From positions 310,001 to 374,000 of the forward strand of contig JACONQ010000006.1 in NCBI GenBank assembly GCA_014281115.1: a stretch of DNA of 64,000 bases, written 5' to 3'. The notes under the pieces were generated by a model. It had not been told where the DNA came from and made no database searches. It was given only the letters and a program-made list of their open reading frames with translations. The stretch is from Laburnicola sp. R22_1. Its lineage: Eukaryota; Ascomycota; Dothideomycetes; Pleosporales; Didymosphaeriaceae. The translations under genes were made by a program, and so were the position numbers. Positions 1 to 9,790 of the stretch are shown one piece after another (the stretch's first letter is position 1; each line of letters begins with the position of its first letter).

Positions 1-1410
1 GTTCAAGCAGTAGAGGCTTTCCTTGCGTAGGGCGCTTCTTCTGGGCTAGCGCTTCTCGTAAACGCGTATTTTCATGGTTCAGGAGGGTGTTGCGCACTGA
101 AATTGAGTGCATAGTGCGGGAGAGCTGCCGGGACCCCTCAGCGTAAGTATCAGAGACAACCTGGCGCAAGAGTCTCTCAATTTTACGCCAATCTGAAGCG
201 CTAAGTACAGAAGAGCTGCTGTCGCTTGAGGATGGCCGCTCTAGGTCTATATTATTAAAGCGCTGAAGGATTACTTGGGGGTTGAAAGGCACTACGCCAG
301 TGGCCTTAAAGGCGCTGCAGATCGTGTTTTCTTGAAAGGAGCACTGCCAGGCCCTCTCAAACATAGCGAAGAAGTCGCGCTTTGTGACTCTTGAGAGGCC
401 CTGGCACTTATCTAAGTACTCAGTAAGTTCAGCGGAGTAGGCAGTGCTGAGAGGCTTGAATAGCGCGACGTCGAGCGGCTGGAGCGTATGGGTTGAATGA
501 GGTGGATAGATAGCCAGGAGGATCTTATTTTGATCGCAGTAGTCAATAAACTCCATTGTAACATGCGATCCATGGCCGTCAAGGAGTAGTAGACGATAAT
601 CGCGGCGCGCCTTTGCCTTAGTCTCCCTGTCAAACACCTGTTTGACCCATGCTAGGCCTAAATCGTTGTTCGTCCATCCACTTGGTGATACCGCAAAGAA
701 AGCTTTGTGTAAGGAATCGTCAAAATCTTGTAACCAGGTGTCTTGTATATTGTTTGACTGCGCTTGATAAATCAAGCAAGGCGTAAGAGAGCTTCCATCA
801 GCGCAAATACATGCTAGCGTTGTAATCCACTCGCGATTGCCGTCCTGGAGCATTTGTTTAATGCCGCCGCTCTCATAGCGCTGTCGGGAGAAGACACGCT
901 TCATTTTTGACAGCACCCCAATTAGGAAACCCTTCTCATCCATATTGTACATGTGGCGCTTGTCGACGTTATACTGCTCAATCTTTTACGTAGGAGCTCG
1001 AAATATAGGGCGTACTTGAAGGCAGAGTCGGCGCGTTTACGTGAGGCGTCTATACCAGAGGTCCAGTGGGAAAGTAGGTCGACTTTGTGGCGTCGTATAA
1101 ATCGGTCAACCCAGTTTTTGCCAGCAGGCTTCCCAGCTATTTCTGATGCGAAATTTCGTATCATCTCCTTTGTAGGGGGTAATCCTCGTTCGCAAAGGCC
1201 ATTAATATATTGTAGAAGCTCAGTTTCCTGTTGGGTGTTGAGGAGGCGCTGGCTGTCGGCCAGCGCGTCGCGCGTGCCCTGCACCCTGCGATGCCGGCGC
1301 GACAACGTATTGCGATCGCAGCCATATTTTTGAGCGACTTTGGTGTAATTAGGCTTCTCAGAGATGCTCAGCGAGCTCAAATAGTCAAGAGCAGCACTTA
1401 ATTCGGCCAT
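1..1410 (-). pseudogene. Fot1/pogo-like transposase, 3' end off window, one frameshift
   Basis: DDE transposase of the Fot1/pogo branch of Tc1-mariner, which would cut and paste its own element at TA sites. The likely start is the ATG at 1408-1410 (MAELSAALDYL). A psq-type helix-turn-helix with TLSRRHRRVQG follows, then a CENP-B-type helix-turn-helix (ERGLPPTKEMI, WVDRFIRRHKVDL). At the A-run covered by plus-strand TTTT 984-987 the frame breaks: restoring one base continues the protein in the -1 frame. That frame is then open without a stop to base 1. It carries all three acidic catalytic motifs: NMDEKGF, LLLDGHGSH and QPLDVALFKPL, followed by a charged C-terminal tail. Seen: open frames, motifs, single break. 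Inferred: a recently inactivated copy, or a sequencing error in the homopolymer. Unlike the other two elements here it shows no C-to-T stop codons. Confidence 0.85.
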
Positions 1411-1514
1411 ATTCGTTGTATAGAGCGTTGCAAAAGGTGCCGAAGTTGGGCTGTTGAGGCGGAAAATCGATCGTCCGGTGGGGCCGATCGTCAGGTGATG
1501 AAACACGGTAGTAT

Positions 1515-1556
1515 ATTAAAATATCCTAGCTTCTATACTGTATAGGATATTTTAAT
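1515..1556. repeat. 14-bp perfect inverted repeat (hairpin) beside transposase 1
   Basis: ATTAAAATATCCTA at 1515-1528 is matched by its exact reverse complement at 1543-1556 with a 14-base loop. It lies 105 bases upstream of the transposase ATG (minus strand). It could be a subterminal part of element 1 or unrelated AT-rich sequence. The terminal repeat of element 1 cannot be defined because its other end is outside the window. The rest of 1411-1666 is AT-rich with no gene. Confidence 0.5.
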
Positions 1557-1666
1557 TAAGATACTTTATTACTAGACTATAGTCTTTTATATATTCTAAT
1601 CCAAACTAGCATTATAATAGCGTATAGCTAAAGGTAGGTTCTTAAGCACTAAACTATTTACTTTTA

Positions 1667-1728
1667 ACGTACTTTGCACTCGAGTCGGACACTCCATCGA
1701 GTCGGACACTTTGCCAAGACCCCACCAA
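1667..1728. repeat. Left terminal inverted repeat of Fot1-like element
   Basis: 62 bp, identical to the reverse complement of 3476-3537. It contains two copies of TCGAGTCGGACACT at 1680-1693 and 1698-1711, an internal direct repeat of the sort that could be a transposase binding site. Similarity continues inward with mismatches for about 35 more bases. Confidence 0.95.
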
Positions 1729-1794
1729 GTTCTGTACTATTCACGATAGTATAGAGTCAACATGAACTATTTTCAATAGTCTAAATAGGCTAAA

Positions 1795-3447
1795 CTATTC
1801 AGAATCTACTTCTATAAGCTGCCTACAGGTTTTTTTATTGTGCCCAGGCTTGCCGCAGCGTCCACAGCGCTGTTGAGCGGATTCGCCTCCATCAGTGCGC
1901 ACCCTCTTCTTTGCCTTCTTGCCATCACTACGCACCCCAAAGTCCTTTAGAGTAGCCAGTCGCTGGCCCTCTTCAACTGTAAGGACTCCTTCTTGCTGCA
2001 ATCGCTTTCTTTTATATGATTTACGTCGTGTGGCGGCCTCATTAGCAGCTTGAAGTTCGGCGTTGCGTTTGGTCATCAACACCAAAGAATGCCCCATCAG
2101 CTCGGCGCCTTTGACGAGCTTTTCCACCGCCTCAACCATATAAGTTGGGGAACTATCCACATGCCTTTGAATCCTCTGCTTAACCAGCGTCGATTGCGAC
2201 CCAAGTTCTGTACTATTTCGCGGAGTTTGCGACTCCCATGTACTATCGCGAATAGTACAAAGTGGAGGCGTACGCAGGCGGACGTCAAGCTGCGATATCA
2301 CAGCTTCTAGGTTGTGGGGCACTAGGCCAGCACCTCGAAAGCCTCCTTTGATATTACTTTCAGTAAACGAAGCCTTGAAAGCAGCAATAAAGCAAGGCAG
2401 GAACTCGATTTTAGTGATGTGCGTGATGTGGTTGCGCATCAAATCCTCAGCTTGGCGCCCATACGCCTTTTTTAAAGGCGCGAAACAGCCCACATCAAGT
2501 GGCTGCAAGAGGTGCGACGAATGCGAGGGCATACAGAGAGTAACAATATTGCTCTTCTTGCAGTAATCCTGGAATTCGAGCGAGTTGTGACTTTTGTGGC
2601 TATTGATAATGAGCAAACGTGCTCCACCAGTAGTACGCCTCTTTGTATGCTTATTAAAGTGCTTTAGCCATTGCAGACCAAGCTCATTTGTTGTCCAGCC
2701 GTTCTCAGAGACTGCAATAACCCAATTATGAGGTAGATCCTTCTCCTTATACCAGGCGGAGAGGTGGTGCTTGCCCCCGAAGATAATGAAGGGTGGGATC
2801 CACCAACCCATCGCGTTGATGCCTTGGATGACTGTTGTCCACTCCCTATTGCCCTGCTGCACCTGCTTTGGCCGTCCTCGACGCTCAGAGCCTGTGACTA
2901 CTGCTCCAGTCGATATCATGCCTATTATGAAGCCTGCTTCATCAAAATTGTAGGTGTCCTTGTCCAGGATACCATGTTTGGCCTTCATGTTCTCTATAAG
3001 CTGGAACCAGTCTTGTATCACCTCAGGATCCTCCTAGAGAGCTCTCTTGTAGTCGTACTTTCGATTGAACTTGACTTTAAGCTCTGGCTGGCGCTTAACA
3101 AAGTCATAAGGCCACCTCTGGCCAACTGGCTTGTAGTGGCGTGCAGCCAGTAAAGAATCAGCCATATCTTTTATAGCATCGAGCCGAGGCGGAAATCCTC
3201 GCGCGTCTAGGTCGAGTATATGCTCTACAATCGCCTGCTCCTCTCTTATAGTAAGTCTCATTTTGTTGGGTGCGCAGTCGCGTCTAAACGTCTTTCCAGC
3301 GCGTCGGTTGCTAAGTGTACTTCGAGAGACGTTGTAGATAGCTGCAGCGCGTTGCTGAGAGAGTGTCGCGTCTCGTTCAATAGCCTGGATCGCAAGCTGT
3401 ATACGCGCTTCTTTTAACGCCAGTGGTTCGTTGTGTGGTTAAGGCAT
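1795..3447 (-). pseudogene. Fot1-like transposase with two nonsense codons and a lost catalytic Asp
   Basis: Read from ATG 3445-3447, the frame is continuous over the whole element except for two in-frame stops: TAA as the third codon (3439-3441) and TAG at 3034-3036 in the stretch YKRAL-stop-EDPEVIQDW. Order: psq helix-turn-helix (AAAIYNVSRSTLSN), CENP-B-type helix-turn-helix (DARGFPPRLDAI), DDE domain and a C-terminal CCHC zinc knuckle (RCGRCGKPGHNKKTC). The first catalytic Asp is kept (YNFDEAGF) and the third too (LLQPLDVGCF), but the usual DGHxSH motif reads INSHKSH, so the second Asp is Asn. Family knowledge: that Asp is needed for metal-dependent cleavage. Both stops are explained by CAA/CAG to TAA/TAG, and Asp to Asn fits G-to-A on the other strand, all in the CpA context favoured by RIP. 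The protein is therefore dead in three ways. Confidence 0.9.
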
Positions 3448-3475
3448 CGCGTTATACTATTGCTGATAGTACGTT

Positions 3476-3537
3476 TTGGTGGGGTCTTGGCAAAGTGTCC
3501 GACTCGATGGAGTGTCCGACTCGAGTGCAAAGTACGT
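3476..3537. repeat. Right terminal inverted repeat of Fot1-like element
   Basis: Exact reverse complement of 1667-1728, followed by the TA duplication at 3538-3539. It carries the same two internal copies of the 14-bp motif on the opposite strand. Confidence 0.95.
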
Positions 3538-3600
3538 TATAGCTAAAACCTTTAAACACTATTAAGAAAAATTATTATAAACTCTTTGTAATTACTTTTT

Positions 3601-3845
3601 TACGCTCTTTTTAATTACTAAGCAGGGGGCCCTACTTTTTTAATTATGTTATTTTAAGTTAAGATAAAAGCCTTTGTCGTTCTACTCCTAGATTGTTAAT
3701 TTAACGCCACATACATAAACCTTTTAGTACATAGTAAAAAGCTACGTGGCGTTAATTTATCTACCTAGGGGTAGGACGACAAAGGCTTTTATCTCAAATA
3801 ACATAACAAAAAAAAGCAGAGCCCCCTGCTTAGTAAGTAAAAAGC
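3601..3845. mobile_element. Palindromic MITE-like element
   Basis: Two arms of about 100-110 bp (3601-3710 and 3746-3845) are imperfect inverted copies around a 35-bp core. Shared landmarks are AAGCAGGGGGC, AAGATAAAAGCCTTTGTCGT and TTAACGCCAC. There is no coding capacity. A second, single arm of the same family lies at 62047-62152, which shows it is dispersed. A non-autonomous DNA element is the simplest reading. The target duplication is not clear, so the superfamily is not assigned. Confidence 0.75.
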
Positions 3846-3940
3846 TATAACTTTAAACTCTACATTCACTCATCACCAACCACCATCTACCTAGTAAAAC
3901 TCCCAAAAAAGCGCAAAAAAAAAATATAAAAAGTAGTCTC

Positions 3941-4050
3941 AAAACCCAGTCCCGGAATCGAACACTTAGCTATTTTTGCTGGCCATGCATGTATTGCTAT
4001 TGCCCGCCCAGACGAAGCTCAGTATCACACCCACTAGACCGCTGAGCACC
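3941..4050 (-). pseudogene. tRNA-like relic with A-box and B-box (tRNA pseudogene or SINE head)
   Basis: On the minus strand GCGGTCTAGTGGG resembles a tRNA D-arm/A-box of the tRNA-Pro kind, and GTTCGATTCCGGG further on matches the B-box and T-loop. The outer ends can pair (GCTCAG with CTGGGT). The T-stem does not pair properly and the part between anticodon arm and T-arm is about 40 bases too long for a normal tRNA, unless it holds an intron. It is more likely a degenerate tRNA or a tRNA-derived SINE head than a working tRNA. Confidence 0.4.
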
Positions 4051-4131
4051 TGCTTCGTCATCGACTTCCTTTGATGCCGATTTTTGCAATTTAATATATT
4101 ATATACGCTGGGGTAACGTATGTCGCGCTGT

Positions 4132-4180
4132 GTAGGTAGGTAGGTAGGTAGGTAGGTTCATGCGTGCGTGCGTGCGTGCG
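4132..4180. repeat. Compound microsatellite (GTAG)n then (GCGT)n
   Basis: About six GTAG units (4132-4157) are followed after two bases by about five GCGT units. The following 4181-4833 is intergenic: only short open frames without recognisable products, lying downstream of the C2-domain gene. Confidence 0.9.
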
Positions 4181-4833
4181 GAGCTGGGGAGTGAAAGAGC
4201 GGACGCCTTTACTCTAGCGGCTGTCCAAAGGTTGAGAGGCGGAGTAAGCTACCCTTTCACCTAAATCTGCGTAGTTGTGTATAGCTAGATCCGTGTAGTG
4301 AAGCCATTGCGAACACCGAACTTGTGCTGGACTCTTGCTCGTTATGACCTCTAGACTTTGATTAGCTGCTTCATTCCAGGCCTGGGGTTTATCCTAGGGT
4401 AACCTACCTACCACTACGGAGGCCGAATAAACAGAGCAAATTGAAGCCAAAAAGCGGACAAGGTGGCTTTCTCTGCCTTTGTCACTCCGTCACTCCTAAT
4501 CTCCCAAAGAACACATGATAGCAGTTAAGGGGCCTTGGCGATTCTCATCTACATAAGGGACACACGATAGTCCATATTGAAATGCCTCGTATAAATGTGT
4601 TGTGGTATCCATATGCCAACCAAAACAAAGAGTCCGATATAATAAAAAAGGGAAGTACAACCGCATATCTTGCGCGACTCATAACCCTATGCTTAAATCC
4701 CAAAACCCCATCCGGCCCAATCCAGTTCCGTCCGGCATACCCATCCCAATGTCTATATAATGTACAAGTGACACCGGACCCATAAGAAAGCGAGACTTAC
4801 TAGACAAACCACAGTCCCTTTTCTACGCAACTA

Positions 4834-7775
4834 TTAGTATTCGTACCTCCTCGGCGCACCCCTCGCTCTCCTCCCTCCACTCCCAGGCCCAATGTCAATA
4901 CTCTGCAGCTCCATGCTGAGCGCCATGTCCTCGCCGCCCGATAACGGGATCTTCGCCGGTATGGGTGGTGCAGCTCCCGAATGTCGTGCGCCCCCGTAGC
5001 TAGGGCTGTTGCCGTAGCCACCAAGGTTCTCGCGTTCCCGGAGCACGTTTGTGTTCGGCATGGGGATATTGCTGGGTGATGAACGCGTTGGCGGTGAGTC
5101 GAATTCCGATGTTGACATAGGACGCTGGGAACGCTTTTGCAGCCTATGGCGCCCAGTGGAAGGAGGAGTCGCGTCGCGATCGGCTAGAACCAAAGCTCCC
5201 GCGTTGATAGGAGAGTTCCGATCATTGAAGTTACGATCGTTAAAGCTGTGGTCGCTGAAGTTGTGGCGGGAGGTGACTAGGGCATTGCTAGAATTCCCGG
5301 CGGCGCCAAACGTCGCATTCGCAGCATTGCGGATGCGTTCACGCTCAGCTCGTTCTCTTCTGTATCTTTCCTCTCGTTCCTCGGCTGCTTCAAGGTCCCG
5401 CGCACCGCTGAGTGCAGGCCTCGAACGAACCGGTCGCACTTTCTCGGTACCCTTTCGTTCCGGCTCTGGTGCCCAGCTGTCGACGGGCAGATGATCCGAT
5501 GCATCAATGACCCGACCGCTGAAGGTGACAACCTGCCCCTTCTCGTTCATCTCCATACTGCTACCGGGACGCTCGAGATCTGACGCTGTAGGCTTAGCAT
5601 TCGGATTGTAGACATCAAAACTATCCGGGTCGAACGGTACTCCAGATAGCCGTCGCTCTTCATTCCTGCCAGATGAAGGAGGTGGGCGAGGCGAGACCGA
5701 CTTCCGTGTCGGCATAGTTCGCTGAGGCATCCGCGAAGAACGACTATCAACCTGACTAGGAGCATGATAAGGACTGGTCGAAGGGCTGATAGCGTGAGGC
5801 TTGACGATAGGAGTAGGGTCGTGCGTAGGAGACCTCCGACGCGGCTCTTCCGGGGGCGGGTGGGGATAATATTGTTGCGAATTGAGCGGCGATGCAGATT
5901 GTTGATGAGCCAAAGGGTGAGGTGGTGTTGGCGCATCATACTTTGCAGTTCGATAATCCGGCTCAGAAAGCTGCCTCACATGCGATGGCGTCTCGTATGA
6001 CGGTGGTGCTTGATAGGATCCCGGGTCCCTGTTCTGGCGTGACGCGTCGTAACCAGGGACCAGACTGGATGGGATGATTGCGGTCTCGTTCCGTAATGGA
6101 GACGGCGCCATAGTATCGCGAGATACCGGCCGACTCGAAGGTCTGGGGTGAGCATAGCGGCGCTCTTGCAGAGGCGCCTGGCCGTACTCAGGCGTGCCGT
6201 AGGGTTGTGGAGGGGAGTCAAAACCATACCGAGCTGGCTCCTCCCTGTAACGCGAGGTATTCAAAGGTGCTGGAGCATCGCCACGATACTCTTGGGACCG
6301 GTGATGGGACAGAACCAGAGTATTCGCATCGCTTCTGTGCACTGGTGGTGGGGGCGGGACATCGTCTTCGTCTTCCACCGTGGGCTGCATCGCGCTTGGT
6401 CTCCGACCCTGTGAAACATCTTGATGGCCATATGGGCTTTGCGAGTCGATATAGCCATTTGGCGTTTGGTACGACTCGTGAGGGGCGAGGGGCTCTTGGC
6501 TTCGAGTATTCCGACTCAAACGTAGCGGCTCGACATGGTACGATGGGTCCTGGAACATTTCTCGCGAGTAGCCATCAGGCTGCTGCGAGGCGTATGTATC
6601 GGTGTATCCCGGATCTGTATGATGCGGATCCGGCAGAGCAGGGTCCGACTGGTGTGCATAATTCGGAACTGATGGAGCTGAGTACGGATGTGCTAGTTCG
6701 GGCGGAGGAATGTGCGAGTGGCGGCGAGAAGATCGGAGATTGTCTTGTGACATGGCCTGGTGCCCAGAGTGTGCCTCGACCGGCTGTACCTCGTACGGCT
6801 TGGGAGCAGCGTATGACATATCAAAGCCAGCTTCGTTGTATTGCGGAATAGTGGTGTTGGAAGAACGAGGGTTGGGCGGGGTTTGGTAAGCCTCCTCCTC
6901 GATAGGCCGCGATGCCGGAGGTTGCTGCTGAAGTGTACGTTGGCTTGACGGTGGCGTCCCATTCGAAGACGACGCGCCTGGCAGTGGTCTGCGAGGAGGC
7001 GTGTCAGGGTGCTGGCTCGGACGTTGCTGCGTCGGGGTATGCTCGTTTGGTCGCTGGCGGGGGCTGCCATAGCTACGGGGTCCTGCCTGCATTCCCCGCA
7101 GTCCACGTTGCTCGGGTGTGTGTACTGGAGATGGCGATGGTCCCGTGGGATCCGAGGGGAGTGGTCTCCGCTTGACAGGTGTGCTTTCGCGTGGTCCACC
7201 CACCGCCGGGCTCCCGCCTGCTCGTGCACTCTGCTGCTTCTTCTCTGCCGGCGCCTTTTCCTCCTTTGGGCGGGTGTCGTAGTATGTGAGCTCGATACGG
7301 ACCTCTCCCGCGTATTTGCCCTTGCAGACGAGGCCGTGCCAGGTGTCGCTCTGCCCGCCGCCCGGGACGATGACATGCTCGAGATTCACCCACGTCTCTC
7401 CGATCAATTCCGTCTTCTTGTCGTCGTTGAACACGGACACCTTGAGCTGGTGGTAGTCGGCCGAATCGTGGACAGTGAAGCGAAGTTCTTGGTCCCTGTG
7501 TATGATTAGCACGAGGCGTTTCACCGCTTTCCAACCTAAACATACCATCGAGGAGTCTGCCCACCGCGGCGGTCTGTCGCCGTCTTCTTTGCCTCCTTGC
7601 CCAGACGAGCGGCACAATACGGGTCCTGCTTTCCCATGGCGCGCCGGTTCGGCAGGTTCTTTGCACGGTCCATAATGGCGACCAGAGTGCCTATCACTGG
7701 CCCGTCCACCGTCATGTCGGAGTAGATTCCCGCTGTGTGGTGTAACGCCCCGGGCTTCACCAGTTTCGTAGCCAT
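4834..7775 (-). CDS. C2-domain protein, Inn1/Fic1-like cytokinesis factor
   Basis: Two exons, 7546-7775 and 4834-7495, separated by a 50-bp intron (7496-7545; GTATGT donor, GCTAAT branch-like site, CACAG acceptor). The joint restores a Trp in TPRW-DQELRF. The product is about 963 aa. Residues 10-135 form a C2 domain (GTLVAIMDRAKNLPN, GKQDPYCAARLG, WHGLVCKGKYAGEVRIELTY). The remaining 800 residues are Pro/Ser/Gln/Tyr-rich, disordered and rich in PxxP motifs. An N-terminal C2 domain followed by a proline-rich tail is the layout of fission-yeast Fic1 and budding-yeast Inn1, which link the actomyosin ring to membrane ingression and septum synthesis. The role is inferred from this architecture. 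Ca-binding Asp residues were not checked one by one. ATG 7773-7775 was chosen because it opens directly into the C2 domain. Confidence 0.82.
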
Positions 7776-9790
7776 GTTTGCAGAGTGCTGACGGCGCTGC
7801 TATACTCGAGTATCACGGTGTTGTCGTGGAGGGGCTGCGACAGCGAGAGTTCCGAAGGAGGGGTGGTAGAGCCGCGCAAGCAGCGGCGATGAAGGTCGAT
7901 GCGGTGCATACGCTGCAATTGCGGATTCGGGGCGCTGAGACTCGGTGACGGAGGGCGGCGGTGAAGGACGAAGGCAAATGAGCGACTGCCTGCATGAAGC
8001 GCCAGTAGTAGTGCGTGTAGGAGCTCTATCTGGGGAGTTCGCGCTGTTTGTGTTTGTCGCATCTCGTGTGGCTGGTCCCCCAGCCTCCACGCCGTGCCTC
8101 GCTGGAGCCCCACCAATCAGCGTGCGTCATCGCCGCAACAAGGCCCCACGATCTCCAGATGGCGCCGGGTTTGCAGGCGTACCTTGCAGTCGCCGAAGCA
8201 CCAGTTTCTCTACCGTCACGCCCGGCGAACGCTTTATCGAGATGCGTAAACGCCCACCGCGTCAAGTTGCGGCGCGGTTACCTCAACCCGGATGACAGCT
8301 CGCGTTTGTACGTGGTAGCCACCCGGCCTTGCAGACTGTACGACGCGTCTGCCTATGACTGCACGCCACGGTATTCGTCCGTTCATGCAAGCCCGTGTTA
8401 TGTACTCCCGCCGCCCGGCAGGCCCGGAGTGCAGTTCCTTTCGAATGTCGCTTCGTTCCGTCAGTCCTGTCAATATCTGTAGTCCGCCAGGATACCGCAG
8501 TTCCAAGCTGCACACTACCTTGGCAATCGTACGATGCTATCCGGTCAGCATTCAAGTTTGCATCGCACTGGCACGGATCAAACATCAATGAGGCTGGGGA
8601 ACATGCCGCAGAATCGATTCGCCGGATATTCTTCCCTCTGTCTCATCTCGTCGAGTGCAAGTAATGTGTGTGGAATAATGAGTCGCAGATGCGGAGAGCG
8701 CCACCAAGCGTGCACTAGTTATCGCGATTCCTAGATTCCTAGCGCAGCCTCTGAGTCAAGCTCCGATACGTCATGTACATTTCATTCATTCATTCATTCA
8801 TTCACACATCCGTTTATAGTCAACTCAACCTTTTATAGATCCCAAGTACACGAACCAACGCGTAAACAAGTCAGTCATCCTTAGCTACACAATACACACA
8901 CAGAGAACGGAAAAAAAGCCAAGCAAGCGAAAAATCAAACAGATGGAATCATAGATATCTTCACACCAACCCAAAGCCTCAGAACGTGCAATGTCAAATC
9001 TCATCAACCCTCACAGCGCATGGTCGATTATGATAGAATACAATACAATTATCATTGCACTATAAAATACAAAAAGAAATTATCAAAATGTGAACAGTAA
9101 ACAAGTGATTTTCATTTCCATCGCTTACGGATAAATGAAAAAACAGCTGCCTGTCGCCATGTTGCGGCTCTAATTCTCTCATCCCAAAGCGCATGCGCAA
9201 TCCAACGCACATGCGCGCTCAACTCACCAAGCAACCAAGTATTATTGCGTGTCAAAAGAAACGAACAAGCTCTGAATGCTAATTCGCATTGATCATGAAA
9301 GGAATGAAAGGCAAATGCCGAAGTAGCTTGCAAATCAAGCCAACAAACTCGAGCCGCCCCGAGGAGCCAGGACAAGGCCGGTGTAATCATGCGCCATAAC
9401 GCCAGACCCAAATTGATCGCCCTTTATGTACACCAATAAAACATGTTACGTAAAGAAAGGAGGTATACATTCATGTTCGCGTATTTTGTCGTGCCGTGCC
9501 ATCCGCTAGGAAAGATTTTGGAGTGATGACGAGGTAACGTGCGCCAAGAGGCCCCGACCGCCCGACCATGCATTGTCAAGTGAAAGGCGGGACGTCCAAC
9601 AAAGGAGAAAGGCGTTGAGGTGCCCGTGATTATAAGGTAGCAGTATGAGGTCGCCATGTTGGTGAAGTGTCATGTTGCGTAGCGGCGACAGACGTAGACT
9701 AGACCGGTCGTGTGATGCATGAGCGAATACAGTCGCACGCCCAGCGCACTTCCAGTAAAGTGTTCATCTGGACGTCGGTAAGTTATTGTC
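7776..9790. other. Intergenic, 2.0 kb
   Basis: Between the C2 gene start and the atfA stop. The open frames here begin at non-ATG codons, overlap on both strands and resemble nothing I know. A (CATT)n microsatellite lies near 8780-8803. The first few hundred bases should hold the promoter and 5' leader of the C2 gene, and the last part the atfA 3' UTR. No gene is supported. Confidence 0.6.

Larger units (their letters stand above)
1667..3537 (-). mobile_element. Complete Fot1-like DNA transposon, 1,871 bp, inactive
   Basis: Element bounded by perfect 62-bp terminal inverted repeats (1667-1728 and 3476-3537) beginning ACGTACTTTGCACTCGAG and flanked on both sides by TA (1665-1666, 3538-3539), the target duplication of Tc1-mariner/Fot1 elements. 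Size, end sequence style and a single transposase with a C-terminal zinc knuckle fit the Fot1 group of ascomycetes (the Molly/Pixie type of Parastagonospora is similar in size). The one gene inside is a pseudogene on the minus strand. The perfect TIRs imply a fairly young insertion or gene conversion; the broken gene implies it can only move with a transposase supplied from elsewhere. Confidence 0.92.

Noticed and set aside
6207..6851. 214-codon plus-strand frame
   Set aside because: Antisense shadow of the C2-domain gene's disordered tail.
7945..8664. Several overlapping open frames on both strands upstream of the C2 gene
   Set aside because: The longer ones I checked begin at non-ATG codons and none shows protein-like features.
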